DNA of 64,000 bases from Arthrobacter sp. 18067 (lineage in GTDB: Bacteria; Actinomycetota; Actinomycetes; Actinomycetales; Micrococcaceae), in assembly GCF_902706295.1 (NCBI RefSeq), contig NZ_CACSJJ010000008.1, positions 124,001-188,000 of the forward strand, in the 5' to 3' direction. The notes under the pieces are model-generated. The model was not told the origin of the DNA, did no database searches, and worked only from the letters and a program-made list of their open reading frames with translations. Position 1 is the stretch's first letter, and the number at the start of each line of letters is the position of its first letter. Positions 9,482 to 18,187 of this stretch are shown here, one piece after another. A program made the position numbers and the translations under genes.

Positions 9482-10171
9482 CTAAGACGCTTGTTTCAGG
9501 CTCCCGCTGACTGTTTTGCCGCCGTCGGAAATCAACTGGTAACCCTTGGAAGTCACGAAGAAGGCGACGCCACCGGAGACGTTTCCGCAGGCAACACCGC
9601 CGTTGTACGCCGAACACCGCAGACCGTTGCGCTCGATGTTCTGCCCATCCGCCAATTCCCGGAGCTTGGAGATCGGACCGCTTCGGCTGCCTTTGGGCCC
9701 GAACTCCGACTCCATTTGTGTTACGCCGGAACGACACGAGCCATAGACGGCCTTGTCCGGGGACAGGAGCACTGTCCCTCCGAGGTAGCCGAGACCGGTT
9801 CCGGCGCAGTCATCGGCAATGTCAGCCAGCTCCGGTTTGGCATACTTCGCCAGTTCGCAATGCGCCACCGGGATGACAGCAAACTTGTTGTTGGCGGCGT
9901 CCGAGTACGAATTGGTCTCGTAGGGCAGGTTGAGGTGGCCACCACGTGAGGACGTCATGGCGCACACAATGCTCCGGTCCTCCGTGACGAAAGCGGTGAC
10001 GTCTTCGCCCGCGGACAGGGTGGTCTGCTCTGTGACGGGAACCTGTTGCAGTTGCTCAAGCGGCGCCAACGGGGCCGGAGGAACGTAGTCCGGATCCTCG
10101 GTGGCGAAGGAGCACCCTGTGGTCAAGACCAAGAGCGCGGCAGCAAGAATCCCCAGAACAGTCCGTCGCAT
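9482..10171 (-). CDS. putative lipoprotein of unknown function
   Basis: Predicted 229-aa exported lipoprotein. Starting at the ATG at 10171 gives MRRTVLGILAAALLVLTTGCS, a short basic n-region, hydrophobic core and lipobox LTTGC. The frame is open further upstream, but that extension would bury the signal peptide behind 26 residues. The mature part carries several further Cys residues that may form disulfides and has no catalytic motif I recognise. It lies 22 nt after the surface-protein gene in the same direction, so the two may be co-transcribed and share an envelope role. Confidence 0.75.
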   Translation of the reverse strand: MRRTVLGILAAALLVLTTGCSFATEDPDYVPPAPLAPLEQLQQVPVTEQTTLSAGEDVTAFVTEDRSIVCAMTSSRGGHLNLPYETNSYSDAANNKFAVIPVAHCELAKYAKPELADIADDCAGTGLGYLGGTVLLSPDKAVYGSCRSGVTQMESEFGPKGSRSGPISKLRELADGQNIERNGLRCSAYNGGVACGNVSGGVAFFVTSKGYQLISDGGKTVSGSLKQAS

Positions 10172-10193
10172 GCCACCAATTATGCCGGTAACC

Positions 10194-11672
10194 TCACGCC
10201 CGGGTTCTCCGCCACGGACGGCGAAGAGCGCCCGCGGCCAGTGCCGCACCCACGGCCAGCAAGCCCGCTGCGACCCAAAGAGTCGAGGTCAAGCTTCCGG
10301 ACGGCAGCCCGGTAGCCGCGAGTTCAGTGCCCGACGTCGACGCCAGCGCACCGGCCGGAGTCACCGCTGCTGGGGGTGCGGGGGCGTCCACAGCCGCGGG
10401 CGGGTTCGGTGCGGGCGGCTGTTCGACGACGGGAGGCCGGGTTGCCAGCACCGTCACGGTTGTCCAGAAGATCTCCCGCTCAACCAGCCCAGCGTCGCGG
10501 AAACCCACTTGGACCCAGAATGTCCCTGCGCTGGTGGGTGTGCCGTTCAACATCCCGTTGGCGTCGATACGGAGCCCGTCAGGACCTGGATCGTGCCACC
10601 ACAAGCTGCCAGCCGAGTGCCGCGGCGTGGACCACCAGAAGTCGTACGGGGCCGCGCCGCCAGTGACTTCGGCGATCTTCGCGGAGTACGGCTCCCCCAG
10701 CACGGCGGGAGGAACGATGTACCCGATCCCCAACGGAGCCGAGGCCCGCACCGTGATGCTGAACGAAGCCTCAGTACTGCTGAACTCGTCGGCTACGCGG
10801 ACCGTGAATGAATAAGTTCCCACAGTGGTGGGGGTACCTGCGATTATTTTGCCGCTGGGCGACAGGCCGGGAGGAAGCTCTCCGGAGACCCAGGTAAGCG
10901 TGTAGGGCATCGAACCGGCGGTGTAGATCCGCAATTCCGCGTTGTACGGCACGCCCAGGATGCCATCCTGGAATTCACCCGTGTAGCTCACGGCCTGAAC
11001 ATGCGGTTGGAAATAGTCCCACACAGTCACTGACACGTCCTGCGTGATCACCTGCGGCGGGGCCGAGGAGTCCGTTACTGTGACCACCGCCGTGGCGAAT
11101 GCCTCCGCTGTCGGAGACCCGACGAAACTCAAGGTCGATTCGTCGAACGTCACACCCGGCGGCAGATTGGTGACAGCTGCGGTGTAGGGCGCGGTTCCAC
11201 CAGATATCACCAGCGGAGCGTCGTAGGGCTTGCCAACATACCCATACTCCACGTAGCTGCGGACAGCCAGAGGTTCAGCCTCCGCGGCCGGCACTTCTCC
11301 GGCCGCGGCATGGACTACCCCCGTGGTGGGCGCAGGTGTGGCCTGCGGCTCCCCGCCCGGGAGCGTGGGTTCAGTCGTGATCGGGGTGGACGGCTCGGTG
11401 ATCGCCGGCTGTGGTTTTGCATCGACCGGCGATGTGACAGAGGGCGACGGCGTGGGCTCCGGGGTCGCAGGCGGTGTCGCGATGGGACCCAGTGTGGGCT
11501 CGACGACACCGCGATCGTCATGCGAGGCAAGCCCTGCACTCGGCGCAGGAACCTCCGCATCGGCCATCCCGGGCGGCGCGAACTGAAGCGCCAAGGCGCT
11601 CGCCACGGCCCCAACCAGCAGCAGCCTCGTGGCCTTACCAAATAATCGACGTTCCCAAACAAAAGCGCCCAC
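10194..11672 (-). CDS. surface protein with Ig-like repeats and an LAATG sortase signal
   Basis: Cell-wall surface protein of about 492 aa. The chosen GTG is preceded by GGGGGAGGA at ideal spacing; translation then gives a basic segment and a signal peptide ending near ALALQFAPPGMADA. A Pro/Thr-rich low-complexity stretch follows, then at least three putative Ig (He_PIG-type) repeats marked by PPGVTFDESTLSFVGSPT, PPGLSPSGKIIAGTPT and similar. The C-terminus has LAATG, a hydrophobic span and an RRPWRRTRA tail: the LAxTG form used by class E sortases of high-GC Gram-positives. No sortase gene is in this window. Confidence 0.8.
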   Translation of the reverse strand: MGAFVWERRLFGKATRLLLVGAVASALALQFAPPGMADAEVPAPSAGLASHDDRGVVEPTLGPIATPPATPEPTPSPSVTSPVDAKPQPAITEPSTPITTEPTLPGGEPQATPAPTTGVVHAAAGEVPAAEAEPLAVRSYVEYGYVGKPYDAPLVISGGTAPYTAAVTNLPPGVTFDESTLSFVGSPTAEAFATAVVTVTDSSAPPQVITQDVSVTVWDYFQPHVQAVSYTGEFQDGILGVPYNAELRIYTAGSMPYTLTWVSGELPPGLSPSGKIIAGTPTTVGTYSFTVRVADEFSSTEASFSITVRASAPLGIGYIVPPAVLGEPYSAKIAEVTGGAAPYDFWWSTPRHSAGSLWWHDPGPDGLRIDANGMLNGTPTSAGTFWVQVGFRDAGLVEREIFWTTVTVLATRPPVVEQPPAPNPPAAVDAPAPPAAVTPAGALASTSGTELAATGLPSGSLTSTLWVAAGLLAVGAALAAGALRRPWRRTRA

Positions 11673-11816
11673 GCGCGTCCTCCCCCACAGGAATGCAACC
11701 TTTTTGGCGTTGCAAGGTGGGGCAGCAAAGAGACGTCCGCCCCAGCGCAACGCCCGGTCAGTCTAGGCGTGCTGCAGACTCAGGACAATGGGTAGCGGTG
11801 TCGAACTGGACCGAGG

Positions 11817-14360
11817 CTAGGCATCAAGCTTGGTCAGCGGTGCGTAACGCAGCAGCAGGCGCTTCTCTCCGACGTCGAACTTCACTTTGGCCACCGTCTT
11901 GTCCCCCGACCCTTCAACGCCCAGGACCACGCCGTTACCGAAACTCGTGTGGTTGACCTTGTCCCCCACCACCACGGAAATGACTTCCTTCTGCGGCTGC
12001 ACCCGGTTGCGTGCGACGGCGGCAGGAACGTCGGCGTCGAACCCCGCGGTGGGGCTGGCCGCAACACCGCGTGAGGTGCCCGCTCCCCAGAACGAACCGC
12101 CGTAGCGGTTGGAGCCGATCGGGGCACTGCCCCAGCCACCGGCCTGGCGGCTCATGCCTTCCCGCTTCCATTCCACCAGCTCGGAGGGGATCTCTTCGAG
12201 GAACTGGCTGGCGGGGTTGTACTGGCTTTGGCCCCACATGCTGCGGACTTCCGAGCGCGTGACGTAGAGGCGCTTGCGTGCGCGGGTGAGGCCCACGTAG
12301 GCCAACCGGCGTTCCTCTGCCAGCTCCTTGGGATCCGTGGCCGAACGCTGGTGCGGGAAGATCCCGTGCTCCATCCCCGTCAGGAAGACCACCGGGAACT
12401 CCAGGCCCTTGGCTGTGTGCAGGGTCATCAGCGTGACCACTCCCATGCGCTTGGCCTCTGCCACCGCAGCATCGATGTCCGCACCGGGAGCATCCGGAAT
12501 CTGGTCGGCGTCCGCCACCAGGGAAACCTGTTCCAGGAACTCTCCCAGGGAGCCTTCCGGGTTGTCACGTTCGTACTCACGGACCACTGCCACTAGTTCG
12601 GCGAGGTTTTCCACGCGGGATTCGTCCTGCGGATCAGTGCTGGCGCGCAGCCCGGCAAGGTAGCCGGTTTGCTCCAGGACGGCTTCCAAGGCCGCAGCGG
12701 CACCGGAACCCGACGCTACCTCGGAGAGATCATCCATCAGCTTCACGAAGCCCAGGACCAGATTGACGGAGCGGCTGGCCATTCCGGGCGCTTGGTCCGC
12801 ACGGCGCGCGGCGGCCATGAAGGAGGATCGCTCACGTTCGGCGAGGGCAGCAACGGCGCCTTCGGCCCGATCACCGATCCCGCGCTTTGGTTCGTTGAGG
12901 ATGCGGCGCAGGTTGACGTCGTCGTCCGGGTTCACCAGTACACGCAGGTAAGCCAGGGCGTCCTTGATTTCCTTGCGCTCGTAGAAGCGTGTGCCGCCAA
13001 CAACTTTGTACGGCAAGCCGACCCGGACCAGCACGTCTTCGATGGAGCGCGACTGGGCATTGGTGCGGTAGAAGATGGCGACGTCGCCCGGACGCAGGCC
13101 TTCCTCGTCCTGCAGCCGGTCGATTTCCTTGGCGATGAACTGCGCTTCGTCGTGCTCGTTCTCCCCAACGTAGCCGACGATTTTTTCGCCATCCCCTTCA
13201 GCGGTCCACAAACGCTTTTCCTGGCGGTTGGGGTTGCGTGAGATCACCGAGTTGGCGGCGCTGAGAATGTTCTGCGTGGAGCGGTAGTTCTGTTCGAGCT
13301 TGATGGTGCGGGCATTGGGGTAGTCGGCCTCGAATTCCACGATGTTGCGGATGTCCGCACCCCGGAAGGCATAAATGGACTGGTCCGAGTCGCCCACCAC
13401 GGTAAGTTCGCTGGGTTGGACGCTGGTATCCGTCCCCAGGCCCACGATTTCCCGGACCAAGGCGTACTGGGCGTGGTTGGTGTCCTGGTATTCGTCCACC
13501 AGGACATGGCGGAACCGGCGCCGATAGGACTCTGCAAGCGCCGGGAAAGCCCGGAACATGTAAACGGTCTCCGCGATGAGGTCATCGAAATCCATGGCAT
13601 TGGCTTGGCGCAGGCGCTGCGTGTAGCCCTTGAAGACCTCGGCCACGGCCGTTTCGAAGGGGTCGTTGTAATTCGCGGACGACGCGTAGGAGTCCGCGTC
13701 GATGAGTTCGTTCTTGAGGGCAGAGATCTTGTGCTGGATGGCCTTGGGCGCGAACTTCTTTGGATCAAGGTCCAGGTTCTTGGCCACAAGGGTGATCAGG
13801 CGCAGGGAGTCGGCGGAGTCGTAGATGGAGAAATTCGAGTTCAGCCCGACCGTGGTGGCTTCCCTGCGCAGGATGCGGACACAGGAGGAGTGGAAGGTGG
13901 AAATCCACATGCTCTTGGCGCGGCCGCCAACCAGTGCTTCGATGCGTTCCCGCATTTCCGCTGCCGCCTTGTTGGTGAAGGTGATGGCCAGGATTTCCCC
14001 GTGGTGGGCCCGCTTGGTGGCGATGAGGTAAGCGATCCTGTTACTGAGGACGCGGGTCTTGCCTGACCCGGCTCCAGCCACGATCAACAAGGGGCTGCCT
14101 GCGTGCTTGACTGCCTCTTCCTGCTGCGGATTCAGACCTTGGAGGAGGGCGTCAGCAGATGGCAGGCCGGAGCCGCTTTGGTTGCCCCATCCACCTGAAG
14201 CTGGTCCTTGAGGAGCACCCGATGACCCGCTGTTGCCTGCCTGGAGGCGGGCGCCGGCAGCGCCTCCGCCTGAGTGGGAAAGCTCCGGGGCAGCCTTGAC
14301 TGCGGCTTTGGTGCCTGCTTTGAAGGGTCCGTCTGCGTAGGGGTCAAACAACATATCCAT
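11817..14360 (-). CDS. pcrA: ATP-dependent DNA helicase PcrA/UvrD
   Basis: Superfamily 1A 3'-5' helicase (847 aa from the ATG at 14360) acting in repair and replication-fork maintenance. Walker A GAGSGKT is at residues 96-102; further motifs include TFTNKAAAEM, VDEYQDTN, GDSDQSIYAFRGA, EQNYRST and VGLTRARKRLYVTRS. An N-terminal Gly/Ser-rich extension of about 65 residues precedes the core, and the tail VGDKVNHTSFGNGVV matches the Tudor-like C-terminal domain of actinobacterial PcrA. A GTG at 14393 would add 11 residues but lacks a ribosome site. Confidence 0.96.
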   Translation of the reverse strand: MDMLFDPYADGPFKAGTKAAVKAAPELSHSGGGAAGARLQAGNSGSSGAPQGPASGGWGNQSGSGLPSADALLQGLNPQQEEAVKHAGSPLLIVAGAGSGKTRVLSNRIAYLIATKRAHHGEILAITFTNKAAAEMRERIEALVGGRAKSMWISTFHSSCVRILRREATTVGLNSNFSIYDSADSLRLITLVAKNLDLDPKKFAPKAIQHKISALKNELIDADSYASSANYNDPFETAVAEVFKGYTQRLRQANAMDFDDLIAETVYMFRAFPALAESYRRRFRHVLVDEYQDTNHAQYALVREIVGLGTDTSVQPSELTVVGDSDQSIYAFRGADIRNIVEFEADYPNARTIKLEQNYRSTQNILSAANSVISRNPNRQEKRLWTAEGDGEKIVGYVGENEHDEAQFIAKEIDRLQDEEGLRPGDVAIFYRTNAQSRSIEDVLVRVGLPYKVVGGTRFYERKEIKDALAYLRVLVNPDDDVNLRRILNEPKRGIGDRAEGAVAALAERERSSFMAAARRADQAPGMASRSVNLVLGFVKLMDDLSEVASGSGAAAALEAVLEQTGYLAGLRASTDPQDESRVENLAELVAVVREYERDNPEGSLGEFLEQVSLVADADQIPDAPGADIDAAVAEAKRMGVVTLMTLHTAKGLEFPVVFLTGMEHGIFPHQRSATDPKELAEERRLAYVGLTRARKRLYVTRSEVRSMWGQSQYNPASQFLEEIPSELVEWKREGMSRQAGGWGSAPIGSNRYGGSFWGAGTSRGVAASPTAGFDADVPAAVARNRVQPQKEVISVVVGDKVNHTSFGNGVVLGVEGSGDKTVAKVKFDVGEKRLLLRYAPLTKLDA

Positions 14361-14438
14361 GGTGCCTACCAGTCTAGGCGGTGGCTCCGACACTATAAGG
14401 CGCGCTATCCACAGTGGCCGGATCGAAGGCCATCGAGG

Positions 14439-15107
14439 TCATTGGTTAGGGTCCTCGAGCAGCCAACCGCCCGAGACCAATCGCTCCCTGAGTGCCAGCC
14501 GGGTCAACGGTTCGGGACCGTCCTGGAATTTCCGCCGCACCGCCGCCAGGTGTTTCTTCACCCCATCGACGGAAATTCCGAGGACTTGCGCGGTTTCTGC
14601 AAGGGTGCCGGCAACCCCGCCCAGATACACGGAAACCACCTGATGCTCCCGCGCCGATAATTGCGGCCCGGCTTGCTCGGCTTGCAAGGCCGCGGCAATT
14701 TCCTCGGTAATGTAAGAGATCCCTTGCGCAGCCTGGCGGAGCGCGGTTTCCACCACCCCGGCGGGCGCCGTCTTGGGGACGTATGCCAGTGCGCCCGCCG
14801 CAATGGCTTGGCGCATCACGGCAGGGTCAACTACTGAACTGCAGACCACCACCTGTGGCCCGGCTGAGACGATCGCCTGGATTTTGGCGCGAAGCGGTAC
14901 TTGGTCGCCGAGCAGTACGTCCAGGACCACGACGTCGGACAATGCACGCAGGTTCGCCGCTGCTTCGGCCCACGAACGGTACCGCCCCACCACCCTGATC
15001 CCGGGGGCATTGGCCTCGAGCCATTGAGCCAATCCCTCAAGAAGCACGGCGTGGTCTTCCACGATGTCGACTTCAATGGTGGGTTGGGACACCGGGTATC
15101 GCAACAA
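14439..15107 (-). CDS. NarL/FixJ-type response regulator
   Basis: Two-component response regulator of 222 aa. The receiver has the acidic pair in VDIVEDH (17-18), phosphoacceptor Asp63 in VVLDVLLGD, Ser/Thr in VVVCSSV and Lys in YVPKTA. A LuxR-type DNA-binding domain follows (LSAREHQVV ... GISVDGVKKHLAAVRRKF). The start is taken as TTG, 4-7 nt after a GGAGGGG purine run. It is divergent from a histidine kinase gene, with a palindrome between them, so these two are the probable cognate pair. The stimulus is unknown. Confidence 0.85.
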   Translation of the reverse strand: MLRYPVSQPTIEVDIVEDHAVLLEGLAQWLEANAPGIRVVGRYRSWAEAAANLRALSDVVVLDVLLGDQVPLRAKIQAIVSAGPQVVVCSSVVDPAVMRQAIAAGALAYVPKTAPAGVVETALRQAAQGISYITEEIAAALQAEQAGPQLSAREHQVVSVYLGGVAGTLAETAQVLGISVDGVKKHLAAVRRKFQDGPEPLTRLALRERLVSGGWLLEDPNQ

Positions 15108-15140
15108 CGTGCCCCTCCCCCCATATGATTTGGAAATGTC

Positions 15141-15158
15141 GTCACCATTTTAGGTGAC
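15141..15158. promoter_or_regulatory. palindrome in the divergent promoter region (putative operator)
   Basis: Perfect inverted repeat GTCACC-ATTTTA-GGTGAC between the divergent regulator and sensor kinase genes, 22 bp upstream of the kinase start. The spacing suits a dimeric LuxR-type regulator, so autoregulation is the simplest reading; binding is not shown. Confidence 0.5.
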
Positions 15159-15179
15159 ACGGTTTCGGGGGAGACATTC

Positions 15180-16406
15180 ATGGGGGCATGGATTAACCGG
15201 CCGGCAGCTGGGCGGCCGGTGCAGGATGGTTCCGACGTGCTGGTCCGTTGCGGTGCCGTGGTCAGCTTCGCCTTTGTCGCGGCTTCGTGGCTGTACCTGG
15301 GGCCAACCATGGGCGGGCCGGCATGGCACCGTATGGTTGCCGCCGGGTTGGTGATGCTGGTTTTCGCTTGCCTGACGGCGATGTGGCGGAGTGATGTCTG
15401 GCCTCTCAGGCTGACGATCGTCCTTGCACTGATCATCCTTTCCGAGCTCCTTGCCGGTGTCACGTACCGCCAGGATTCAGACTCATTGCTCTTGGCGCAC
15501 AGCCTCATCCTTGCAGCGAGTTCAACACTGGTCCTGTCCTTGCGTGATTCATGGCAATCCGCGGTGTTCACGGGAATTCTGGCAGTGCTGGTCTTGGGAC
15601 ACACCCTCATGTCATCCATGGTTCATGGCTTGGGGCCCTCCACCATGCTGATGGTCGCAGGTGCTTGGTACGTCATGTTCGTGGTGGGCCATTCAGCGCC
15701 CAAGGCCCTCGCAGCCTATTGGCGCGATCAGGCCGTCAGGGCTGAATCGGCGGCAGCCCAGGCTGTAGCCTGCGCCAGGATCGACGCCACCGCAGCCGAG
15801 GCCAGGGTCCTGCATGACACAGTCCTGCGCTCACTGACGCTCCTGGCCAGGGGCGGAGCAGGAGCGGTCCCGGACGAGTTGCGGGAAATGCTCACTGTTG
15901 AAACGCACGACGCCGGTGGGCCGGGTTCGTGGACCACGGCCGCCGAAACTCCCATCAGGGATGAGACGAGGCACTTGGACGGTCCCGTCCGTGGTCAAGG
16001 TGCGGTGGCCGGCGTCGAACCCTGCAACGAACTTGCCCTGCTGCTGATGGACCGTGCCCTCCACCACTGCCGTGACGGATTCGCCGTCGACGTTTTCGGC
16101 GAAGGGGGGACTTTGCCGGCGCCGATTCAGTTGGCAATTGCCGATGCCGCCGAAGAATGCATGGTCAATGCCGCCCGCCACGCAGGAACCGACCATGTTG
16201 ACGTGCTCGTATCGCGTTCCGGTTCCCTGGTGTCGGTGTTGATCAGCGACTCCGGGGTGGGGTTCGACCCCGACTCCATCCCCAAGGAACGCTTCGGGGT
16301 GAAGAATTCCGTGGTGAACCGCATGGGCGGGGTAGGCGGCCGGGTCCAGGTGATGTCAGCACCCGGCCGTGGAACCACAATTGTCCTCGAAGCGGACGCG
16401 GCATGA
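15180..16406 (+). CDS. membrane sensor histidine kinase (HisKA_3/NarX-DesK type)
   Basis: Integral-membrane kinase of 408 aa. Several transmembrane helices occupy about residues 20-180. A dimerisation helix with EARVLHDTVLRSL follows, the likely phospho-His being in LHDTVL. The ATPase domain has EECMVNAARHAG (N box), SDSGVGFDPDS (G1) and GRGTTIVLEAD (G2). The ATG is preceded by GGGGGAGA. The stop overlaps the next start by 4 nt, so the kinase, a membrane protein and a second regulator are translated as one unit; the divergent response regulator is the best candidate partner. Confidence 0.87.
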   Translation: MGAWINRPAAGRPVQDGSDVLVRCGAVVSFAFVAASWLYLGPTMGGPAWHRMVAAGLVMLVFACLTAMWRSDVWPLRLTIVLALIILSELLAGVTYRQDSDSLLLAHSLILAASSTLVLSLRDSWQSAVFTGILAVLVLGHTLMSSMVHGLGPSTMLMVAGAWYVMFVVGHSAPKALAAYWRDQAVRAESAAAQAVACARIDATAAEARVLHDTVLRSLTLLARGGAGAVPDELREMLTVETHDAGGPGSWTTAAETPIRDETRHLDGPVRGQGAVAGVEPCNELALLLMDRALHHCRDGFAVDVFGEGGTLPAPIQLAIADAAEECMVNAARHAGTDHVDVLVSRSGSLVSVLISDSGVGFDPDSIPKERFGVKNSVVNRMGGVGGRVQVMSAPGRGTTIVLEADAA

Positions 16407-17548
16407 GCCTGGCCCACCTCAATACAGCCCGAAGGGACGGACCACTGTTCGTTTCCCGGACCGTCGTAGTGATCACCAGCCTGACCATTTGGACCATTTC
16501 CCTTATCCTCAACGCTGGCTCCCTCGATGGAAGCAGCCTTGACCGTTTGAAGCTTGGCGCGTTGGCGTTCGACCTCTTGGGGCTTGCCGTGGCCAGCATC
16601 GCCTCAGACCCGAAGACTCCTCGCCGCCATTTGCCCCACTTGCGCCTCATCTGGCTGGCGTCATCCATTGCTTCCGGATCCATGACCGCCCAATTCGTCA
16701 CGCTCACTTCGGGTTACCTGTCCCTGGCGTTGAACGTCCTCCTCGGGACAGCATTGGTATTCCTCGTTGCGATGCGCTGGGACCTGCTGGGCTTCCTGGT
16801 CCTGGTGGCCGCCAATTCCGTCCTTAGCGGCGCCTATTACGCCACCACCCCGCGATTCGGCTCCGGGGAAGGGCTGCTCATCTTCTTCATCACCCTTCTC
16901 CCCGGCCTCCTGGGCGGCCTGTCTGTCTTTATCCTCCACAGCCACATGCACGGCGCCATGGAGCGCAGGACCCTGGCGGCCCTGAACACGCTGACCGAAC
17001 AATCCGTGTCCCGCGACTCCGAGAGGGTGGAGGGCCTGGCCGAAACGCACCAACAGATCCAGCAGTTGTTCGCCAAGGTTGCGCAGGGGCGTGAACTCCC
17101 CCTCGACCCGCACTTCACTGAACAGGCCCAGGCGTTGGCAAGGCAGTTGCGCAGCCAGTTGATGCTGTCGCAATCCACCACTTGGCTCACTGAGTCCTTG
17201 GCGTTGGCCGACCTGGAATCCACCGTGATGGTCGTGGCGCAATCGGACCTGGTGGACCGGATGCCGCAGGCTTCGCGGTCAGCTGTCTTGGCGGCAACCA
17301 TGCTTCTGGCCACACCGGCAGGCGAGCCGGACAAACCAATGATTGGCCAGCCCCGCCGGATCCACATCTTTGTGGAGCCGGATGTGGACTCCATGGTGCT
17401 CATTACATGGCGGGTGACCAAGCTGAACCCCAACCGATGCACTCCGGCATTGTGGAGCGAGCTCGAATTGTTGGGTGCCCCCCGCGTCCACACCGATCCA
17501 GGAGGTGCCAGCATCATGGTTCGTACCAAGGCGCCGAAATCATGGTGA
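16403..17548 (+). CDS. membrane protein with cytoplasmic C-terminal domain, two-component locus
   Basis: Unrecognised 381-aa protein. Six or so hydrophobic segments fill residues 15-180 (for example VVVITSLTIWTISLIL, FLVLVAANSVLSGAYY, LLIFFITLLPGLLGGL). A mainly helical soluble region follows, with a possible coiled coil at about 195-260. It has the kinase-like arrangement of membrane sensor plus helical linker, but I find neither a phospho-His box nor an ATPase G box, so it may be a degenerate or accessory sensor. It overlaps both neighbours by a few bases, implying translational coupling. Confidence 0.7.
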   Translation: MSLAHLNTARRDGPLFVSRTVVVITSLTIWTISLILNAGSLDGSSLDRLKLGALAFDLLGLAVASIASDPKTPRRHLPHLRLIWLASSIASGSMTAQFVTLTSGYLSLALNVLLGTALVFLVAMRWDLLGFLVLVAANSVLSGAYYATTPRFGSGEGLLIFFITLLPGLLGGLSVFILHSHMHGAMERRTLAALNTLTEQSVSRDSERVEGLAETHQQIQQLFAKVAQGRELPLDPHFTEQAQALARQLRSQLMLSQSTTWLTESLALADLESTVMVVAQSDLVDRMPQASRSAVLAATMLLATPAGEPDKPMIGQPRRIHIFVEPDVDSMVLITWRVTKLNPNRCTPALWSELELLGAPRVHTDPGGASIMVRTKAPKSW

Positions 17549-18183
17549 CACGATTGGTGGTGGTGGATCATCACCAGCTGATGATCGACACCTTGGATGC
17601 ATGGCTGCGTTGCAACGCTCCGGACTTGGTGGTTGCCTCCGGGCTCAACGCCATTCCACTCCGCCCGGAAAAGCCCGATTTTTGTGACCAGTCCATTTCA
17701 GTTGCCGTCCTGGGGACCTTGGACCACCATGCTGAACTGATCCCTGCGGTCCACTGGCTTATTGACGCCGGCCTCCGGGTGGTGGTCCTTGCCACCGCCT
17801 TGGACGGATGGGAAGCAGGGGCAGCCCGCGCCGCCGGTGCCCTGGGATACGTGCCAAAGTCTGCTGGTCCGGCTCATACCGAGACGGCCATCCGGGCCGC
17901 GGCTGACGGGCAGCCGTACGTGCACCCCGACGCCGCCGCCATCATGGTGGATACGGCACCCGTTCGGATCAAGTTATCCCTGCGGGAGCAGCGGCTGGCA
18001 GAGCTCTACCTCGGAAGCGAAGCCCTGTCCGTACGCGGAGTCGCCGATGCCATGGGGATCAGCGAACAAACCGTCAAGGCCCACCTGCACAGGATCCGGC
18101 AGCGCTACGCCGCGGCCGGAATCAAGCTCGGCAATGTGATCAGCCTGCGCAAGCAGCTAAACGCTGACGGCTGGGTCTCGTAG
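17542..18183 (+). CDS. LuxR-type regulator with a degenerate receiver (no phosphoacceptor Asp)
   Basis: A 213-aa regulator with the same architecture as the divergent response regulator. The receiver keeps the Lys of GYVPKSAG but has lost key acids: the N-terminal pair reads VVDHH, and the strand that should end in Asp reads SVAVLGTLDHH, placing Gly58 at the phosphorylation position. The DNA-binding domain is intact (LSLREQRLAELYLG ... MGISEQTVKAHLHRIRQRY). ATG at 17542 overlaps the upstream stop; GTG at 17545 is an alternative. Most likely an aspartate-less, phosphorylation-independent regulator or partner. Confidence 0.8.
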   Translation: MVTRLVVVDHHQLMIDTLDAWLRCNAPDLVVASGLNAIPLRPEKPDFCDQSISVAVLGTLDHHAELIPAVHWLIDAGLRVVVLATALDGWEAGAARAAGALGYVPKSAGPAHTETAIRAAADGQPYVHPDAAAIMVDTAPVRIKLSLREQRLAELYLGSEALSVRGVADAMGISEQTVKAHLHRIRQRYAAAGIKLGNVISLRKQLNADGWVS

Positions 18184-18187
18184 CCTC

